A program made the position numbers and the translations under genes. Of a stretch of DNA of 64,000 bases, positions 27,643 through 36,657 are shown piece after piece. The notes beneath the pieces were generated by a model that ran no database searches, had not been told where the DNA came from, and saw only the letters and a program-made list of their open reading frames with translations. Origin of the DNA: Streptomyces sp. NBC_01210 (lineage in GTDB: Bacteria; Actinomycetota; Actinomycetes; Streptomycetales; Streptomycetaceae); the NCBI RefSeq assembly GCF_036010325.1, contig NZ_CP108549.1, forward strand, positions 5,022,001-5,086,000, given 5' to 3'. Numbering within the stretch: the first letter of the stretch is position 1; every line of letters begins with the position of its first letter.

Positions 27643-28959
27643 GTGACCGAGAAGACCCGCAGCCCCGAGTACCGCCTGGCCTTGGGCGCGCTGAGCGGCC
27701 TCCGCCAGGACCTGTTCCATGACGCTCTCGCCTACCGCCCGCTGCACCCGATGCGAACGGACGGGCCGCTCACCCGCCGTCTCCCCGGCCGGATACGCGA
27801 CGCCGCCGCCTGGACCCCGCACGCCGCCGTGGTCGTCCTGGCGATGTTCGTGCTCTCCATGGCGTACGTCTCCGGTGACAGCGGGGGGGCCGGGGCGGAG
27901 TTTGTACTGACGGGGTTCATCCCGGCGGCCGCAGTGCTGATGACCTTGGTCAGGCCGGTCGGCGCCTGGTGGCTCTCGCTGCTCAGCACCCCCGTGGTCG
28001 CCGTCCTCGCTGGCTACTGGGACGGCTGGCCGTGGACGCCCGGCGGCTTCCTCTCGCATCTGACGGTGATGACGGTGGTCGCGATGCGGACCCGCCCGCG
28101 GGCCGCAGGCTGGATGTGGGCGCTGACGGCGGCATACGGCTTCTTCGCCGAGGTCGGTCTCAGCGGTCGGTACGGCGGCTCCGACACTCCCCAGATGCTC
28201 TTCGTCGCCGCCCTCGCGCTGCTGGTGGTGACCGTGCTGCACGTCCGCCGCGAGGCGCGGCAGGAGGTCGCGGCGCAGCAGACCGTGACAGCCGTCGAGC
28301 GCGACAAGCGCACGCTGCTGGAGGAGCGCACCACCATCGCCCGCGAGCTGCACGATGTCGTCGCCCACCACATGTCGGTGGTCGCGATCCAGGCGGAGGC
28401 CGCGCCGTACCGCGTGGAGAATCCGCCGCCCGAGCTGGAAAAGGCCTTCGCCACCATCCGCGAGAACGCGGTGGCCGCGCTGACCGAACTGCGCCGAGTC
28501 CTCGGTGTCGTACGGGCGGAGGACTACCAGGCCCCCGACGCGCCGCAGCCGGTGCTCGCCGATATCGAGAACCTGCTCGCCAATGTCCGCGAGGCGGGTC
28601 TGGACGTGCAGAAGACGATTACGGGCGCGGTCCGCGCTCTGCCGCAGGGCGTCGAGCTGTCGGCGTACCGGATCGTCCAGGAGGCGCTCAGCAACGCGCT
28701 GCGCCACGCGCCGGGTTCGACGGCGAAGGTCGAGATCTCCTACGTCCTCGGTGGCCTTGGTCTGCGGATCGCCAACACCGCCGCACAGAGCCTGGTCAAG
28801 CCCTCGCCGGGGGCCGGCCACGGCATCACGGGCATGCGGGAGCGTGTGACGATGCTGAACGGCGAGATGACCGCGGAGCCCACGGAGGAGGGCGGCTACG
28901 AGGTGACCGCCTTCATTCCCGTCGCTGTGATCGAGACCGCCTCCGAGGAGACCTCATGA
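27643..28959 (+). CDS. Sensor histidine kinase, DesK/NarX type, copy 2
   Basis: The protein has 438 residues from GTG 27643 (MTEKTRSPEYRLALGAL); ATG 27601 with AGGA nine bases upstream is an alternative start. Several membrane spans (about 60-200) precede the phosphoacceptor helix EERTTIARELHDVVAHHMSV (His at about 237), the N box EALSNALRHAP and the G box GAGHGITGMRERVTMLNG. It overlaps the cognate regulator by ATGA. It is paralogous to copy 1 in the output domains but diverged in the membrane sensor, so the two probably sense different cues. Confidence 0.9.
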   Translation: MTEKTRSPEYRLALGALSGLRQDLFHDALAYRPLHPMRTDGPLTRRLPGRIRDAAAWTPHAAVVVLAMFVLSMAYVSGDSGGAGAEFVLTGFIPAAAVLMTLVRPVGAWWLSLLSTPVVAVLAGYWDGWPWTPGGFLSHLTVMTVVAMRTRPRAAGWMWALTAAYGFFAEVGLSGRYGGSDTPQMLFVAALALLVVTVLHVRREARQEVAAQQTVTAVERDKRTLLEERTTIARELHDVVAHHMSVVAIQAEAAPYRVENPPPELEKAFATIRENAVAALTELRRVLGVVRAEDYQAPDAPQPVLADIENLLANVREAGLDVQKTITGAVRALPQGVELSAYRIVQEALSNALRHAPGSTAKVEISYVLGGLGLRIANTAAQSLVKPSPGAGHGITGMRERVTMLNGEMTAEPTEEGGYEVTAFIPVAVIETASEETS

Positions 28960-29615
28960 CGATCCGCGTCCTCATCGTCGACGACCAGATGATGGTCCGC
29001 GAGGGTTTCTCGGTCCTGCTGAACGCGATGCCCGACATCGAGGTCATCGGCGAGGCGGTGAACGGCCGCGAGGCGGTCACCAAGGTCGCCGAGCTCGCGC
29101 CCGACGTCGTGCTGATGGACATCCGTATGCCGGAGCTGAACGGTATCGAGGCGACCCGCGAGATCGTCGCGGCGCACAGCGAGTCCAAGGTGCTGGTGCT
29201 GACGACCTTCGACCTCGACGAGTACGTGTACCAGGCGCTGCGCGCGGGGGCGTCCGGCTTCCTGCTGAAGGACGCGTCGGCCCGCCAACTGGCCGACGGC
29301 GTACGGGTGGTGGCGGCCGGCGAGGCCCTGCTGGCCCCGACGGTGACGCGCCGCCTGATCACGGAGTTCTCGAAGCTCTCGCAGAACCCGCGGCCGCCGG
29401 CGCTGGCGCAGGTCGGCGATCTGACGGAGCGCGAGACGGAGGTCCTGGTGCTGATCGCGCAGGGTCTGTCGAACGCGGAGATCGCCTCGCATCTGGTGGT
29501 GGCGGAGTCCACGATCAAAACGCATGTGAGCCGGGTGCTGGTGAAGCTGGGGCTGCGGGACCGTACGCAGGCGGCGGTGTTCGCCTACGAGGCACGCCTG
29601 GTGACCCCGGGCTGA
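28956..29615 (+). CDS. NarL/FixJ-type response regulator, copy 2
   Basis: This 219-residue regulator has the receiver Asp55 in LMDIRMPELNG and a LuxR-type helix-turn-helix (LTERETEVLVLIAQGLSNAEIASHL...KTHVSRVLVKLGLRDRTQ). It is coupled to kinase copy 2 by a 4-bp overlap. The recognition helix is nearly the same as copy 1 (VVAESTIKTHVSR versus VVAEQTTKTHVSR), so the two regulators may bind similar DNA sites. Confidence 0.95.
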   Translation: MTIRVLIVDDQMMVREGFSVLLNAMPDIEVIGEAVNGREAVTKVAELAPDVVLMDIRMPELNGIEATREIVAAHSESKVLVLTTFDLDEYVYQALRAGASGFLLKDASARQLADGVRVVAAGEALLAPTVTRRLITEFSKLSQNPRPPALAQVGDLTERETEVLVLIAQGLSNAEIASHLVVAESTIKTHVSRVLVKLGLRDRTQAAVFAYEARLVTPG

Positions 29616-29636
29616 TCAAGCCTCGTCGGACGGGCT

Positions 29637-29755
29637 GGGTTTCCCGGACATCCCAGCCCTTCCGGCGTTCGAGGAGCGGGGCTCGGGGCGGAGCCCCGAC
29701 AGGAGCCTCGTCGGCGTCGAGGCGCGGGGTCCGGGGTGGAGCCCCGGGTACGGGA
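29637..29755. repeat. Dispersed intergenic repeat, copy A
   Basis: The stretch contains GGGCTGGGTTTCCCGGACATCCCAGCCC (imperfect stem), CCGGCGTTCGAGG, a GGGGCGGAGCCCC palindrome and a second CGGGGTGGAGCCCCG. The same elements recur near 34.2, 47.8, 51.4 and 57 kb. It could act as a terminator for the two-component operon. Confidence 0.65.
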
Positions 29756-29776
29756 GGCGACCGGTAGCGTCGGCGC

Positions 29777-30979
29777 ATGGCCGCCTTCGACCCCTGGTCA
29801 CCCGCATTCGTCGCCGACCCCTACCCCGCCTACGCCGAGCTCCGCTCCCGCGGCCGGGTGCACTACTACGAGCCCACCCGCCAGTGGCTCGTCCCGCACC
29901 ATGCCGACGTCTCCGCGCTGCTGCGCGACCGGCGGCTCGGGCGGACCTATCTGCACCGCTTCACGCACGAGGAGTTCGGCCGTACGGCACCTCCGGCCGC
30001 GCACGAGCCGTTCCACACGCTCAACGACAGCGGGATGCTCGATCTCGAGGCGCCCGACCACACCCGGATCCGGCGGCTGGTCTCCAAGGCCTTCACACCG
30101 CGCACCGTCGAGGCGCTCGTGCCCACCGTGCGCAGGCTCGCGGCCGAGCTCGTCGCGGGGATCACGGACGCCGGCGGAGGTGATCTGCTCGCCGAGGTCG
30201 CCGAGCCGCTGCCCGTCGCCGTCATCGCGGAGATGCTCGGCATTCCGGCCGCCGACCGCGCGCTGCTGCGGCCCTGGTCGGCCGACATCTGCGGGATGTA
30301 CGAGCTGAATCCGGCCGAGGAGACCGCCCGCCGCGCCGTCACGGCATCGCTCGAATTCAGCGCGTATCTAAGGGAGTTGATCAACGAGCGGCGCAGCTCG
30401 CCCGGCGCCGACCTGATCTCCGCGCTCATTGCCGCCTACGAGGAGGGCGACCGGCTCAGCGAGCAGGAGATGATCTCCACCTGTGTGCTGCTGCTGAACG
30501 CAGGCCACGAGGCGACGGTCAGCACCACCGCCAACGGCTGGTGGACGCTCTTCCGCCACCCCGGGCAGCTCGCCGCTCTCCGCGCCGACCACACATTCCT
30601 GTCCACAGCTGTGGAGGAGCTGATGCGCTACGACACTCCGCTCCAGCTGTTCGAGCGGTGGGTCCTCGACGACATCGAGATCGACGGGACGGTCGTCCCG
30701 CGCGGCTCCGAACTCGCCCTGCTCTTCGGCTCGGCCAACCGCGATCCCGCGAGGTTCGGCCACCCGGACACCCTGGACCTCGCCCGCGCCGACAACCCTC
30801 ATGTCAGCTTCGGCGGTGGCATCCACTACTGCCTCGGCGCGCCGCTCGCCCGTATCGAACTGGCCGCGTCCTTCGGCGAGTTGCTCCGCGAGGCCCCGAC
30901 GATGCGGCTCGCCGCCGAGCCGGAGTGGAAGCCGGGCTATGTCATCCGCGGCGTCAAGGAGCTGCTGGTCGAACTCTGA
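29777..30979 (+). CDS. Cytochrome P450
   Basis: The protein has 400 residues. It has the I-helix motif LLNAGHEATVST, the K-helix ExxR (EELMR) and the haem loop FGGGIHYCLGAPLAR with its thiolate Cys. Soluble bacterial class I P450s need a ferredoxin and reductase, and neither is encoded nearby. By position relative to purA it may correspond to the CYP159-type gene of S. coelicolor, from memory and unverified. The substrate is unknown. It starts directly after a dispersed repeat. Confidence 0.93.
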   Translation: MAAFDPWSPAFVADPYPAYAELRSRGRVHYYEPTRQWLVPHHADVSALLRDRRLGRTYLHRFTHEEFGRTAPPAAHEPFHTLNDSGMLDLEAPDHTRIRRLVSKAFTPRTVEALVPTVRRLAAELVAGITDAGGGDLLAEVAEPLPVAVIAEMLGIPAADRALLRPWSADICGMYELNPAEETARRAVTASLEFSAYLRELINERRSSPGADLISALIAAYEEGDRLSEQEMISTCVLLLNAGHEATVSTTANGWWTLFRHPGQLAALRADHTFLSTAVEELMRYDTPLQLFERWVLDDIEIDGTVVPRGSELALLFGSANRDPARFGHPDTLDLARADNPHVSFGGGIHYCLGAPLARIELAASFGELLREAPTMRLAAEPEWKPGYVIRGVKELLVEL

Positions 30980-31094
30980 TGCCCGCGCGGCCGGCCCGGG
31001 GAACGTACGGCGCCCGGACTCCACCACAGGTCCGGGCGCCGTGCGTTCCCCGCCGGGCGTTCCCCGCCGGGCGTTCCCCGCCGGGCGGGCAGGG

Positions 31095-32717
31095 TCAGGT
31101 CTGCATGTCCCTTCTGCGCAGACCGCCGAGTCCCGCCGCCACCAGTGCCGCCGCCACCGCGGTCAGCAGCAGCACCGGCGTCCAGGTCATCTCCGGGCCC
31201 GGCAGCTTCGGCAGGTGGCTGAACGGCGACAGGTTCATCACCGACTCGGGCAGGTCCAGCGCCGGGCCGAGCCAGCCCAGGGTCAGGCAGATCCCGACCA
31301 CCGCCCAGGACGCCACGGCCGCCTTCGGGAACAGCCCGTACAGCACCACCGCGAGCCCGCCCAGCAGCCAGACCGCCGGCAGTTCGACCAGGACCGCGCC
31401 CATGATCGGGCCGAACTCCTCGCCGTGGCCGATCGCCAGCCCCAGGCCGGCCACAGCCATGATCACGACCGCGCCGCCGAAAGCGATGGCGAGGTGGCCC
31501 GCCGCCCAGGCGAGCCGGCCGACCGCGTTAGCCAGGATCGGCTCGGCGCGCTGCGAGGTCTCCTCGCCGTGCAGCCGCAGCACGGACGCGACCGTGTACA
31601 GCGCGGCGACCATGCCGAACATGCCGATCATCGCCGCCAGGAAGGCCTCGGTCATCCCGGCCTGCCCGCCCATCCGCTCGAAGATCTCCCGGGCAGCCTC
31701 GTTGTCGCCGACCAGGTCCGCCGTGCCCTTCGCCATCCCGCCGAAGACGATCCCGGCGAGGAAGAAGCCGACGGCCCAGCCGAGAACGCTGCCGCGCTGG
31801 AGCCGCCGGGCGAGCCCGGCCGCGGTGGCGATCCTGCCTTCCGCGGGCCCGGGGCGGGTCGGCAGGAAGCTCATGCCGACATCGCGCCGTCCGGCCAGCA
31901 GATAGGCGATCGCACCCTGTGCGACGACCGCGACCGCGAGGAGCAGCAGGACCCACCAGCGCTCGTTCGCGTACGGCCGCACGTTCTCCGCCCAGCCGAG
32001 CGGCGAGATCCAGGTCAGTACGGAGGAGCCGTCGTCCGTCGAGGCGTCGCCCGCCGCGCGCAGTACGAACGCGATGCCGAGCACCGCGGCCGTGAGGCCC
32101 TTGGCGAGCCGCGCGCTCTCGGTGAGCTGCGCCATGATCGCCGCCATGCCCGCGAAGAGCATGCCGATCGCGCCGATCGTGAGCCCGACCCCGAGCGCGC
32201 CGGCGCCGGAGCCGGTCGGTCCCGCCAGTCCGGCGGCGATGATCAGCGCCAGCACCGCATTGGCGACGAACGCCGTCAGCAGCGCCGAGGTCAGCGGAGC
32301 CCGGCGGCCCACCATCGCGGAGGACAGCAGTTCCTGACGGCCCGTCTCCTCCTCTTCCCTGGTGTGCCGGACGACGATGATCAGGCTCATCACGGCCGCC
32401 AGTACGGCCACGAAGCCGGCGAAGCGCCAGGCGACAAGACCGCCGAGGGAGTCGCTGAAGACCGGGCCGTACATCGCCCGCAACGAGCCGTTGGTGGACA
32501 GGGACTCGGCCAGGTCGGCGCGCTTGGCGGCGGTGTCGTACAGCTTCTCCAGCGAGCCGGAGCCGCTGGTGACGACGGCCCCGAGCACCAGGACCCAGAC
32601 CGGCATCATCAGCCGGTCCCGGCGCAGGGCCAGCCTCAGCAGCGTTCCCGTACCCGCGAGTTGACGGCTTCCGCCGGTGCGCGGGGCGAACCCGCCCGCA
32701 TGGGTCACGGCGGTCAT
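31095..32717 (-). CDS. ABC exporter permease, ABC-2 type with two homologous halves
   Basis: The protein has 540 residues and about 12 membrane spans. The halves begin [21 protein letters not shown] and [22 protein letters not shown] and include the pairs [20 protein letters not shown] and [19 protein letters not shown], the usual cytoplasmic coupling loops of tetronasin/antibiotic-exporter type permeases. Its start overlaps the ATPase stop by 4 bp. With the ATPase it forms an efflux pump, probably for a hydrophobic antibiotic or lipid, controlled by the divergent GbsR/MarR gene. Confidence 0.9.
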   Translation of the reverse strand: MTAVTHAGGFAPRTGGSRQLAGTGTLLRLALRRDRLMMPVWVLVLGAVVTSGSGSLEKLYDTAAKRADLAESLSTNGSLRAMYGPVFSDSLGGLVAWRFAGFVAVLAAVMSLIIVVRHTREEEETGRQELLSSAMVGRRAPLTSALLTAFVANAVLALIIAAGLAGPTGSGAGALGVGLTIGAIGMLFAGMAAIMAQLTESARLAKGLTAAVLGIAFVLRAAGDASTDDGSSVLTWISPLGWAENVRPYANERWWVLLLLAVAVVAQGAIAYLLAGRRDVGMSFLPTRPGPAEGRIATAAGLARRLQRGSVLGWAVGFFLAGIVFGGMAKGTADLVGDNEAAREIFERMGGQAGMTEAFLAAMIGMFGMVAALYTVASVLRLHGEETSQRAEPILANAVGRLAWAAGHLAIAFGGAVVIMAVAGLGLAIGHGEEFGPIMGAVLVELPAVWLLGGLAVVLYGLFPKAAVASWAVVGICLTLGWLGPALDLPESVMNLSPFSHLPKLPGPEMTWTPVLLLTAVAAALVAAGLGGLRRRDMQT

Positions 32718-33613
32718 CGCGACATCGCCGCCTCGGGTGCGTAGTGGCGGAGGAAGAGCTCTTCGAGCGTGGGCGGGGTGCTGGTCAGTGAGCGGATCCC
32801 GGACTCGGTGAGCGAGCGCAGCACCGCGTCCAGCTTGTCGGTGTCGACCTGGAGCTTGACGCGCCTGCCCTGTACGTCGAGATCGTGCACGCCGGGCAGC
32901 TTGGCAAGACCGTTCGGCGCCCCGGCGAGCTCCGCCGTCACGCTCGTACGCGTCAGATGCCGAAGTTCCGCGAGCGAACCGGTCTCGACGGTCCGGCCCT
33001 TGCGGATGATGCTGACCCGGTCGCAGAGGGTCTCCACCTCGCTGAGGATGTGCGAGGAGAGCAGGATGGTCCGGCCGCGGTCCCGTTCGTCCTCGACGCA
33101 GCTCTGGAAGACCTCTTCCATCAGCGGGTCGAGTCCGGAGGTCGGTTCGTCGAGGATCAGCAGATCCACGTCGGAGGCGAAGGCGGCGACCAGGGCGACC
33201 TTCTGGCGGTTGCCCTTGGAGTACGTACGCCCCTTCTTGGTGGGGTCGAGCTCGAACCGCTCGATGAGGTCCGCGCGTCGTGCCTTGTCGAGGCCGCCGC
33301 GCAGCCGGCCGTAGAGGTCGATGACCTCGCCGCCGGAGAGGTTCCGCCACAGGGTCACATCACCCGGTACGTAGGCGACGTGGCGGTGCAGCTCGACCGC
33401 GTCGTGCCATGGATCCCTGCCCAGCAGCTGGGCCGCGCCGGAGTCGGGGCGCAGCAGTCCGAGGAGGACCCGGATGGTGGTGGACTTCCCGGCGCCGTTG
33501 GGGCCGAGGAAGCCGTGGACCTCACCGGTCTCGACGGCGAGGTCGAGGCCGTCCAGTGCATGCGTCCGCCCGAACGACTTGTGCAGTCCGGCGACGGTGA
33601 GTGCCTTCGTCAT
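32714..33613 (-). CDS. ABC transporter ATP-binding protein
   Basis: The protein has 299 residues. Walker A is GPNGAGKST (about 37-45), the signature is the variant YSKGNRQKV in place of LSGGQ, Walker B is [12 protein letters not shown] and the switch is SSHIL. The C-terminal extension (about 215-299) is typical of drug-export ATPases of the DrrA type. It is expressed with the permease. The start is 100 bp from the divergent regulator, with a dyad operator between them. Confidence 0.95.
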   Translation of the reverse strand: MTKALTVAGLHKSFGRTHALDGLDLAVETGEVHGFLGPNGAGKSTTIRVLLGLLRPDSGAAQLLGRDPWHDAVELHRHVAYVPGDVTLWRNLSGGEVIDLYGRLRGGLDKARRADLIERFELDPTKKGRTYSKGNRQKVALVAAFASDVDLLILDEPTSGLDPLMEEVFQSCVEDERDRGRTILLSSHILSEVETLCDRVSIIRKGRTVETGSLAELRHLTRTSVTAELAGAPNGLAKLPGVHDLDVQGRRVKLQVDTDKLDAVLRSLTESGIRSLTSTPPTLEELFLRHYAPEAAMSR

Positions 33614-33633
33614 AGTTCGGAAGGTACAGTAGT

Positions 33634-33658
33634 TTCACGAACTTATGAAGTTAAGGAA
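33634..33658. promoter_or_regulatory. Dyad operator between the ABC exporter and GbsR/MarR gene
   Basis: AACTT (33640-33644) and AAGTT (33648-33652) around ATG are nested inside TTC (33634-33636) and GAA (33656-33658), all symmetric about 33646. The site lies 21 bases upstream of the ATPase start and 55 upstream of the regulator start, so a dimeric winged-helix protein bound here could repress both. Confidence 0.55.
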
Positions 33659-33713
33659 GCGTATAAAGTCGAGGGCGCAGGATGGGTGAGCGGCGAGGGA
33701 AGTTGATGAGGCC

Positions 33714-34214
33714 ATGAGCGGCGAGAACAGCACGACGGGGCGGGCCGGGGACGAGGGTGTCTCGCGTTTTGTGGAGCGTTTCGCGGCGGAGCTGACCGAT
33801 GCCGGTATGCAGCGGATGGCCTCGCGGGTCTTCGCGGCGCTGCTGTCCTCGGAGAAGGGCAGCATGACCTCCGCGGAGCTGGCGGAGCAGCTCCGGATCA
33901 GCCCGGCCGCGGTCTCGGGCGCGATCAGGTACCTCAACCAGGTCAACATGGTCAGCCGCGAGCGCGACCCGGGTTCGCGCCGTGACCGGTACGTCCTGCA
34001 CAACGAGCTCTGGTACGAGACCTTCACCCGCCGCGACCAGCTGTTGTCCCGCTGGGAGAAGGCACTGCGCGACGGCGCGGAGACGCTGGGCCCGGAGACG
34101 GCGGCGGGCAGGCGGGTGGCGGAGACGGCGGAGTTCTTCGAGTTCCTGCAGGGTGAGATGACGGGCCTGATGGACCGCTGGCGCGCCCATCGCGAGGCGC
34201 GGGGCATGGCCTGA
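33714..34214 (+). CDS. GbsR/MarR-family winged-helix regulator
   Basis: The protein has 166 residues. The central winged helix reads MASRVFAALLSSEKGSMTSAELAEQLRISPAAVSGAIRYLNQVNMVSRERDPGSRRDRYVL, the pattern of GbsR-like MarR regulators, followed by a long dimerisation helix (RDQLLSRWEKALRDGAETLG). It is divergent from the ABC exporter and is probably its ligand-responsive repressor and its own. Confidence 0.88.
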   Translation: MSGENSTTGRAGDEGVSRFVERFAAELTDAGMQRMASRVFAALLSSEKGSMTSAELAEQLRISPAAVSGAIRYLNQVNMVSRERDPGSRRDRYVLHNELWYETFTRRDQLLSRWEKALRDGAETLGPETAAGRRVAETAEFFEFLQGEMTGLMDRWRAHREARGMA

Positions 34215-34322
34215 GGGCTGTCCTCACACGGCCCGGACGGGCTGGACACTGCCGGACGGGCTTGGAGTCGAGCCTGTCCGGCGCTTGCGGACGAACCGGC
34301 TGCTCCGGGCCCTCCCGGCTCA
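34215..34322. repeat. Dispersed intergenic repeat, degenerate copy B
   Basis: The stretch includes GGCCCGGACGGGCTGGACACTGCCGG and CCTGTCCGGCGCTTGCGGAC, diverged versions of the CCGGCG-TTGAGG family, and lies between two convergent genes. Confidence 0.45.
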
Positions 34323-35141
34323 CTACCCGCCCGACGCCACCGCCGCCGACGGCAGCGTCAGCCCCCACGCCCCCGGCCGCAGCGTCCACGTCCGCGTCCG
34401 GACCGGGCCCGTGATCATCGCGTCCGCCCGGTAGCGGAAGTCCGCCCCGGACACGGTCACCGTCAGCGCCCGCGCCGTGACCGGCTCCATGTCCGCGCCG
34501 TGCCGGACGACCACCTCCGCCCGCCCGCCGCCCGCGCGCACCGTCACGTCCTCCACCAGCCGGTCGAGATCCGTCAGCAGCACTCCGTCCGCCTCCACCC
34601 GCAGCCGGTGCGTACGCATCGCGGGCACCGGCGGCGCCGGGCGGACCAGGGTGCGGACCAGCGAGCGGCAGGTGCCCCACACCGTCGCCCCGTTCGCCGC
34701 CGCGCCCGCCGCCCGCGCCACCGGGATCGACAGATCCCCCAACACCACGCCGTCGCTCTCGTCCACCAGCAGATCCAGACGCTGTACGGTCCCGTCCAGC
34801 ACCGCCCGAGCCGCCGCCACCGCACCCCTCGGCACGCCCAGTGCGTGCGCGAGCTCTACGGATGTGCCGACCGGTACCAGCGCCAGCGCCCCGTCGCCCA
34901 GCCAGCGGTCCCGGTGCAGCAGGGCCACCGCCCGCAGCAGCGCACGGTCGTCACCGACCACCACCGGCCGCCGCGAGCCCCTGCGTGCCAGTGCCCGCGC
35001 AAACTCCTCCGGACTCTCGGGAAGGCAGATCTTCGCCTCCGCGCCGCCACACAGCACATCTTTCGCGATCCGCACGGACTCGCCGTCACTTCGGCGGGCG
35101 ACCGGGTCGATGACCACCAGTAGCTGGTCGTGAGCCGACAC
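34323..35141 (-). CDS. Diacylglycerol-kinase-like (NAD-kinase fold) protein
   Basis: The protein has 272 residues from GTG 35141, which has AGGAAGG upstream. It opens with LLVVIDPVARRSDGESVRIAKDVL, followed by RRPVVVGDDRALLRAVALL and LALVPVGTSVELAHALGVP. These parallel the GGDGT and GTGN.A elements of the DAGK catalytic domain, but both are altered (GDDRA for GGDGT; GTSVELA for GTGNDFA). It may therefore be an inactive or specialised lipid kinase. It is divergent from purA with 150 bp between. Confidence 0.75.
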   Translation of the reverse strand: MSAHDQLLVVIDPVARRSDGESVRIAKDVLCGGAEAKICLPESPEEFARALARRGSRRPVVVGDDRALLRAVALLHRDRWLGDGALALVPVGTSVELAHALGVPRGAVAAARAVLDGTVQRLDLLVDESDGVVLGDLSIPVARAAGAAANGATVWGTCRSLVRTLVRPAPPVPAMRTHRLRVEADGVLLTDLDRLVEDVTVRAGGGRAEVVVRHGADMEPVTARALTVTVSGADFRYRADAMITGPVRTRTWTLRPGAWGLTLPSAAVASGG

Positions 35142-35175
35142 CTCGGTCCTTCCTCGGGTAGCATCTTTGTGCAAG

Positions 35176-35203
35176 AGCCCCTTGCGCTATTGCGCCAGGG
35201 GCT
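35176..35203. terminator. Hairpin in the purA leader region
   Basis: AGCCCCTTGCGC (35176-35187) and GCGCCAGGGGCT (35192-35203), loop TATT, pair with one mismatch. It lies between divergent genes, about 90 bases before purA. Since no upstream gene ends here, it could be a purA leader attenuator or an mRNA stability element. Confidence 0.45.
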
Positions 35204-35294
35204 TCGTCTATTCCGGGGCAACCGGTCCGAAGACTCAGGCACGGCTCAGGCCCCCTGACCTTGGTCTTGCCCCGCCCGGAAGGGGTGTACGCCT

Positions 35295-36578
35295 GTGCCC
35301 GCACTTGTGCTGCTCGGTGCTCAGTGGGGTGACGAGGGCAAGGGAAAGGCCACCGACCTGCTCGGTGGATCAGTGGATTATGTAGTGCGTTACCAGGGCG
35401 GCAACAACGCCGGCCACACGGTTGTCGTGGGTGACCAGAAGTATGCGCTGCATCTCCTCCCTTCCGGAATCCTCTCGCCCGGATGTACTCCGGTAATCGG
35501 CAACGGCGTCGTTGTGGACCCGGCGGTACTGCTCTCCGAGCTGAGCGGGCTGAACGACCGCGGCGTCGACACGTCCAAGCTGCTGATCAGCGGAAACGCC
35601 CATCTGATCACTCCGTACAACGTCACCGTCGACAAGGTGACGGAACGGTTCCTCGGGAAGCGGAAGATCGGCACGACCGGCCGCGGAATCGGCCCGACGT
35701 ACGCGGACAAGATCAACCGCGTCGGCATCCGCGTCCAGGACCTCTACGACGAGTCGATCCTGGAGCAGAAGGTCGAGGCGGCGCTGGAGTCCAAGAACCA
35801 GCTCCTCGCCAAGGTCTACAACCGGCGCGCGATCGAGGCCGACAAGATCGTCGAGGAGATGCTCCAGTTCGCTGAGCAGCTCAAGCCGTACGTCGCCGAC
35901 ACCACGCTGATCCTGAACAACGCCATCGACGAGGGCAAGGTCGTCCTCTTCGAGGGCGGCCAGGGCACGCTCCTCGACGTCGACCACGGCACGTACCCCT
36001 TCGTCACCTCCTCGAACCCGACCGCGGGCGGCGCCTGCACGGGCGCGGGCGTGGGCCCGACGAAGATCAGCCGGGTCATCGGCATCCTCAAGGCGTACAC
36101 GACCCGCGTCGGCGCGGGCCCGTTCCCGACGGAGCTCCTCGACGAGGACGGCGAGGCGCTGCGCCGCATCGGCGGCGAGCGTGGCGTGACCACCGGCCGC
36201 GACCGCCGCTGCGGCTGGTTCGACGCGGTCATCGCGCGGTACGCGACCCGGGTCAACGGCCTGACCGACTTCTTCCTCACCAAGCTGGACGTGCTGACCG
36301 GCTGGGAGCAGATCCCGGTGTGCGTGGCGTACGAGATCGACGGCAGGCGCGTCGAGGAACTCCCGTACTCCCAGACCGACTTCCACCACGCGAAGCCGAT
36401 CTACGAGATGCTGCCGGGCTGGTCCGAGGACATCACCAAGGCGAAGACCTTCGCCGACCTGCCGAAGAACGCGCAGGCGTATGTGAAGGCGCTGGAGGAG
36501 ATGTCGGGCGCGCCGATCTCGGCGATCGGTGTCGGCCCCGGCCGCACCGAGACGATCGAGATCAACTCGTTCCTCTGA
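35295..36578 (+). CDS. purA: Adenylosuccinate synthetase
   Basis: This 427-residue GTP-dependent ligase joins aspartate to IMP in AMP synthesis. It starts at GTG with the signature [16 protein letters not shown], then [23 protein letters not shown] and [22 protein letters not shown], and ends [14 protein letters not shown]. The length is normal. A strong terminator follows. Confidence 0.98.
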   Translation: MPALVLLGAQWGDEGKGKATDLLGGSVDYVVRYQGGNNAGHTVVVGDQKYALHLLPSGILSPGCTPVIGNGVVVDPAVLLSELSGLNDRGVDTSKLLISGNAHLITPYNVTVDKVTERFLGKRKIGTTGRGIGPTYADKINRVGIRVQDLYDESILEQKVEAALESKNQLLAKVYNRRAIEADKIVEEMLQFAEQLKPYVADTTLILNNAIDEGKVVLFEGGQGTLLDVDHGTYPFVTSSNPTAGGACTGAGVGPTKISRVIGILKAYTTRVGAGPFPTELLDEDGEALRRIGGERGVTTGRDRRCGWFDAVIARYATRVNGLTDFFLTKLDVLTGWEQIPVCVAYEIDGRRVEELPYSQTDFHHAKPIYEMLPGWSEDITKAKTFADLPKNAQAYVKALEEMSGAPISAIGVGPGRTETIEINSFL

Positions 36579-36597
36579 TCCAGGAGTCCGTTTCTGT

Positions 36598-36637
36598 AGC
36601 GCGCCCCGGTTGGCCTTTCGGCCGGCCGGGGCGCGCT
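36598..36637. terminator. purA terminator
   Basis: AGCGCGCCCCGG (36598-36609) pairs perfectly with CCGGGGCGCGCT (36626-36637), with a second small GGCC pairing in the loop. It also faces the end of the convergent kinase gene. Confidence 0.85.
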
Positions 36638-36657
36638 GCGTTCCTGTGGACCCGTTC

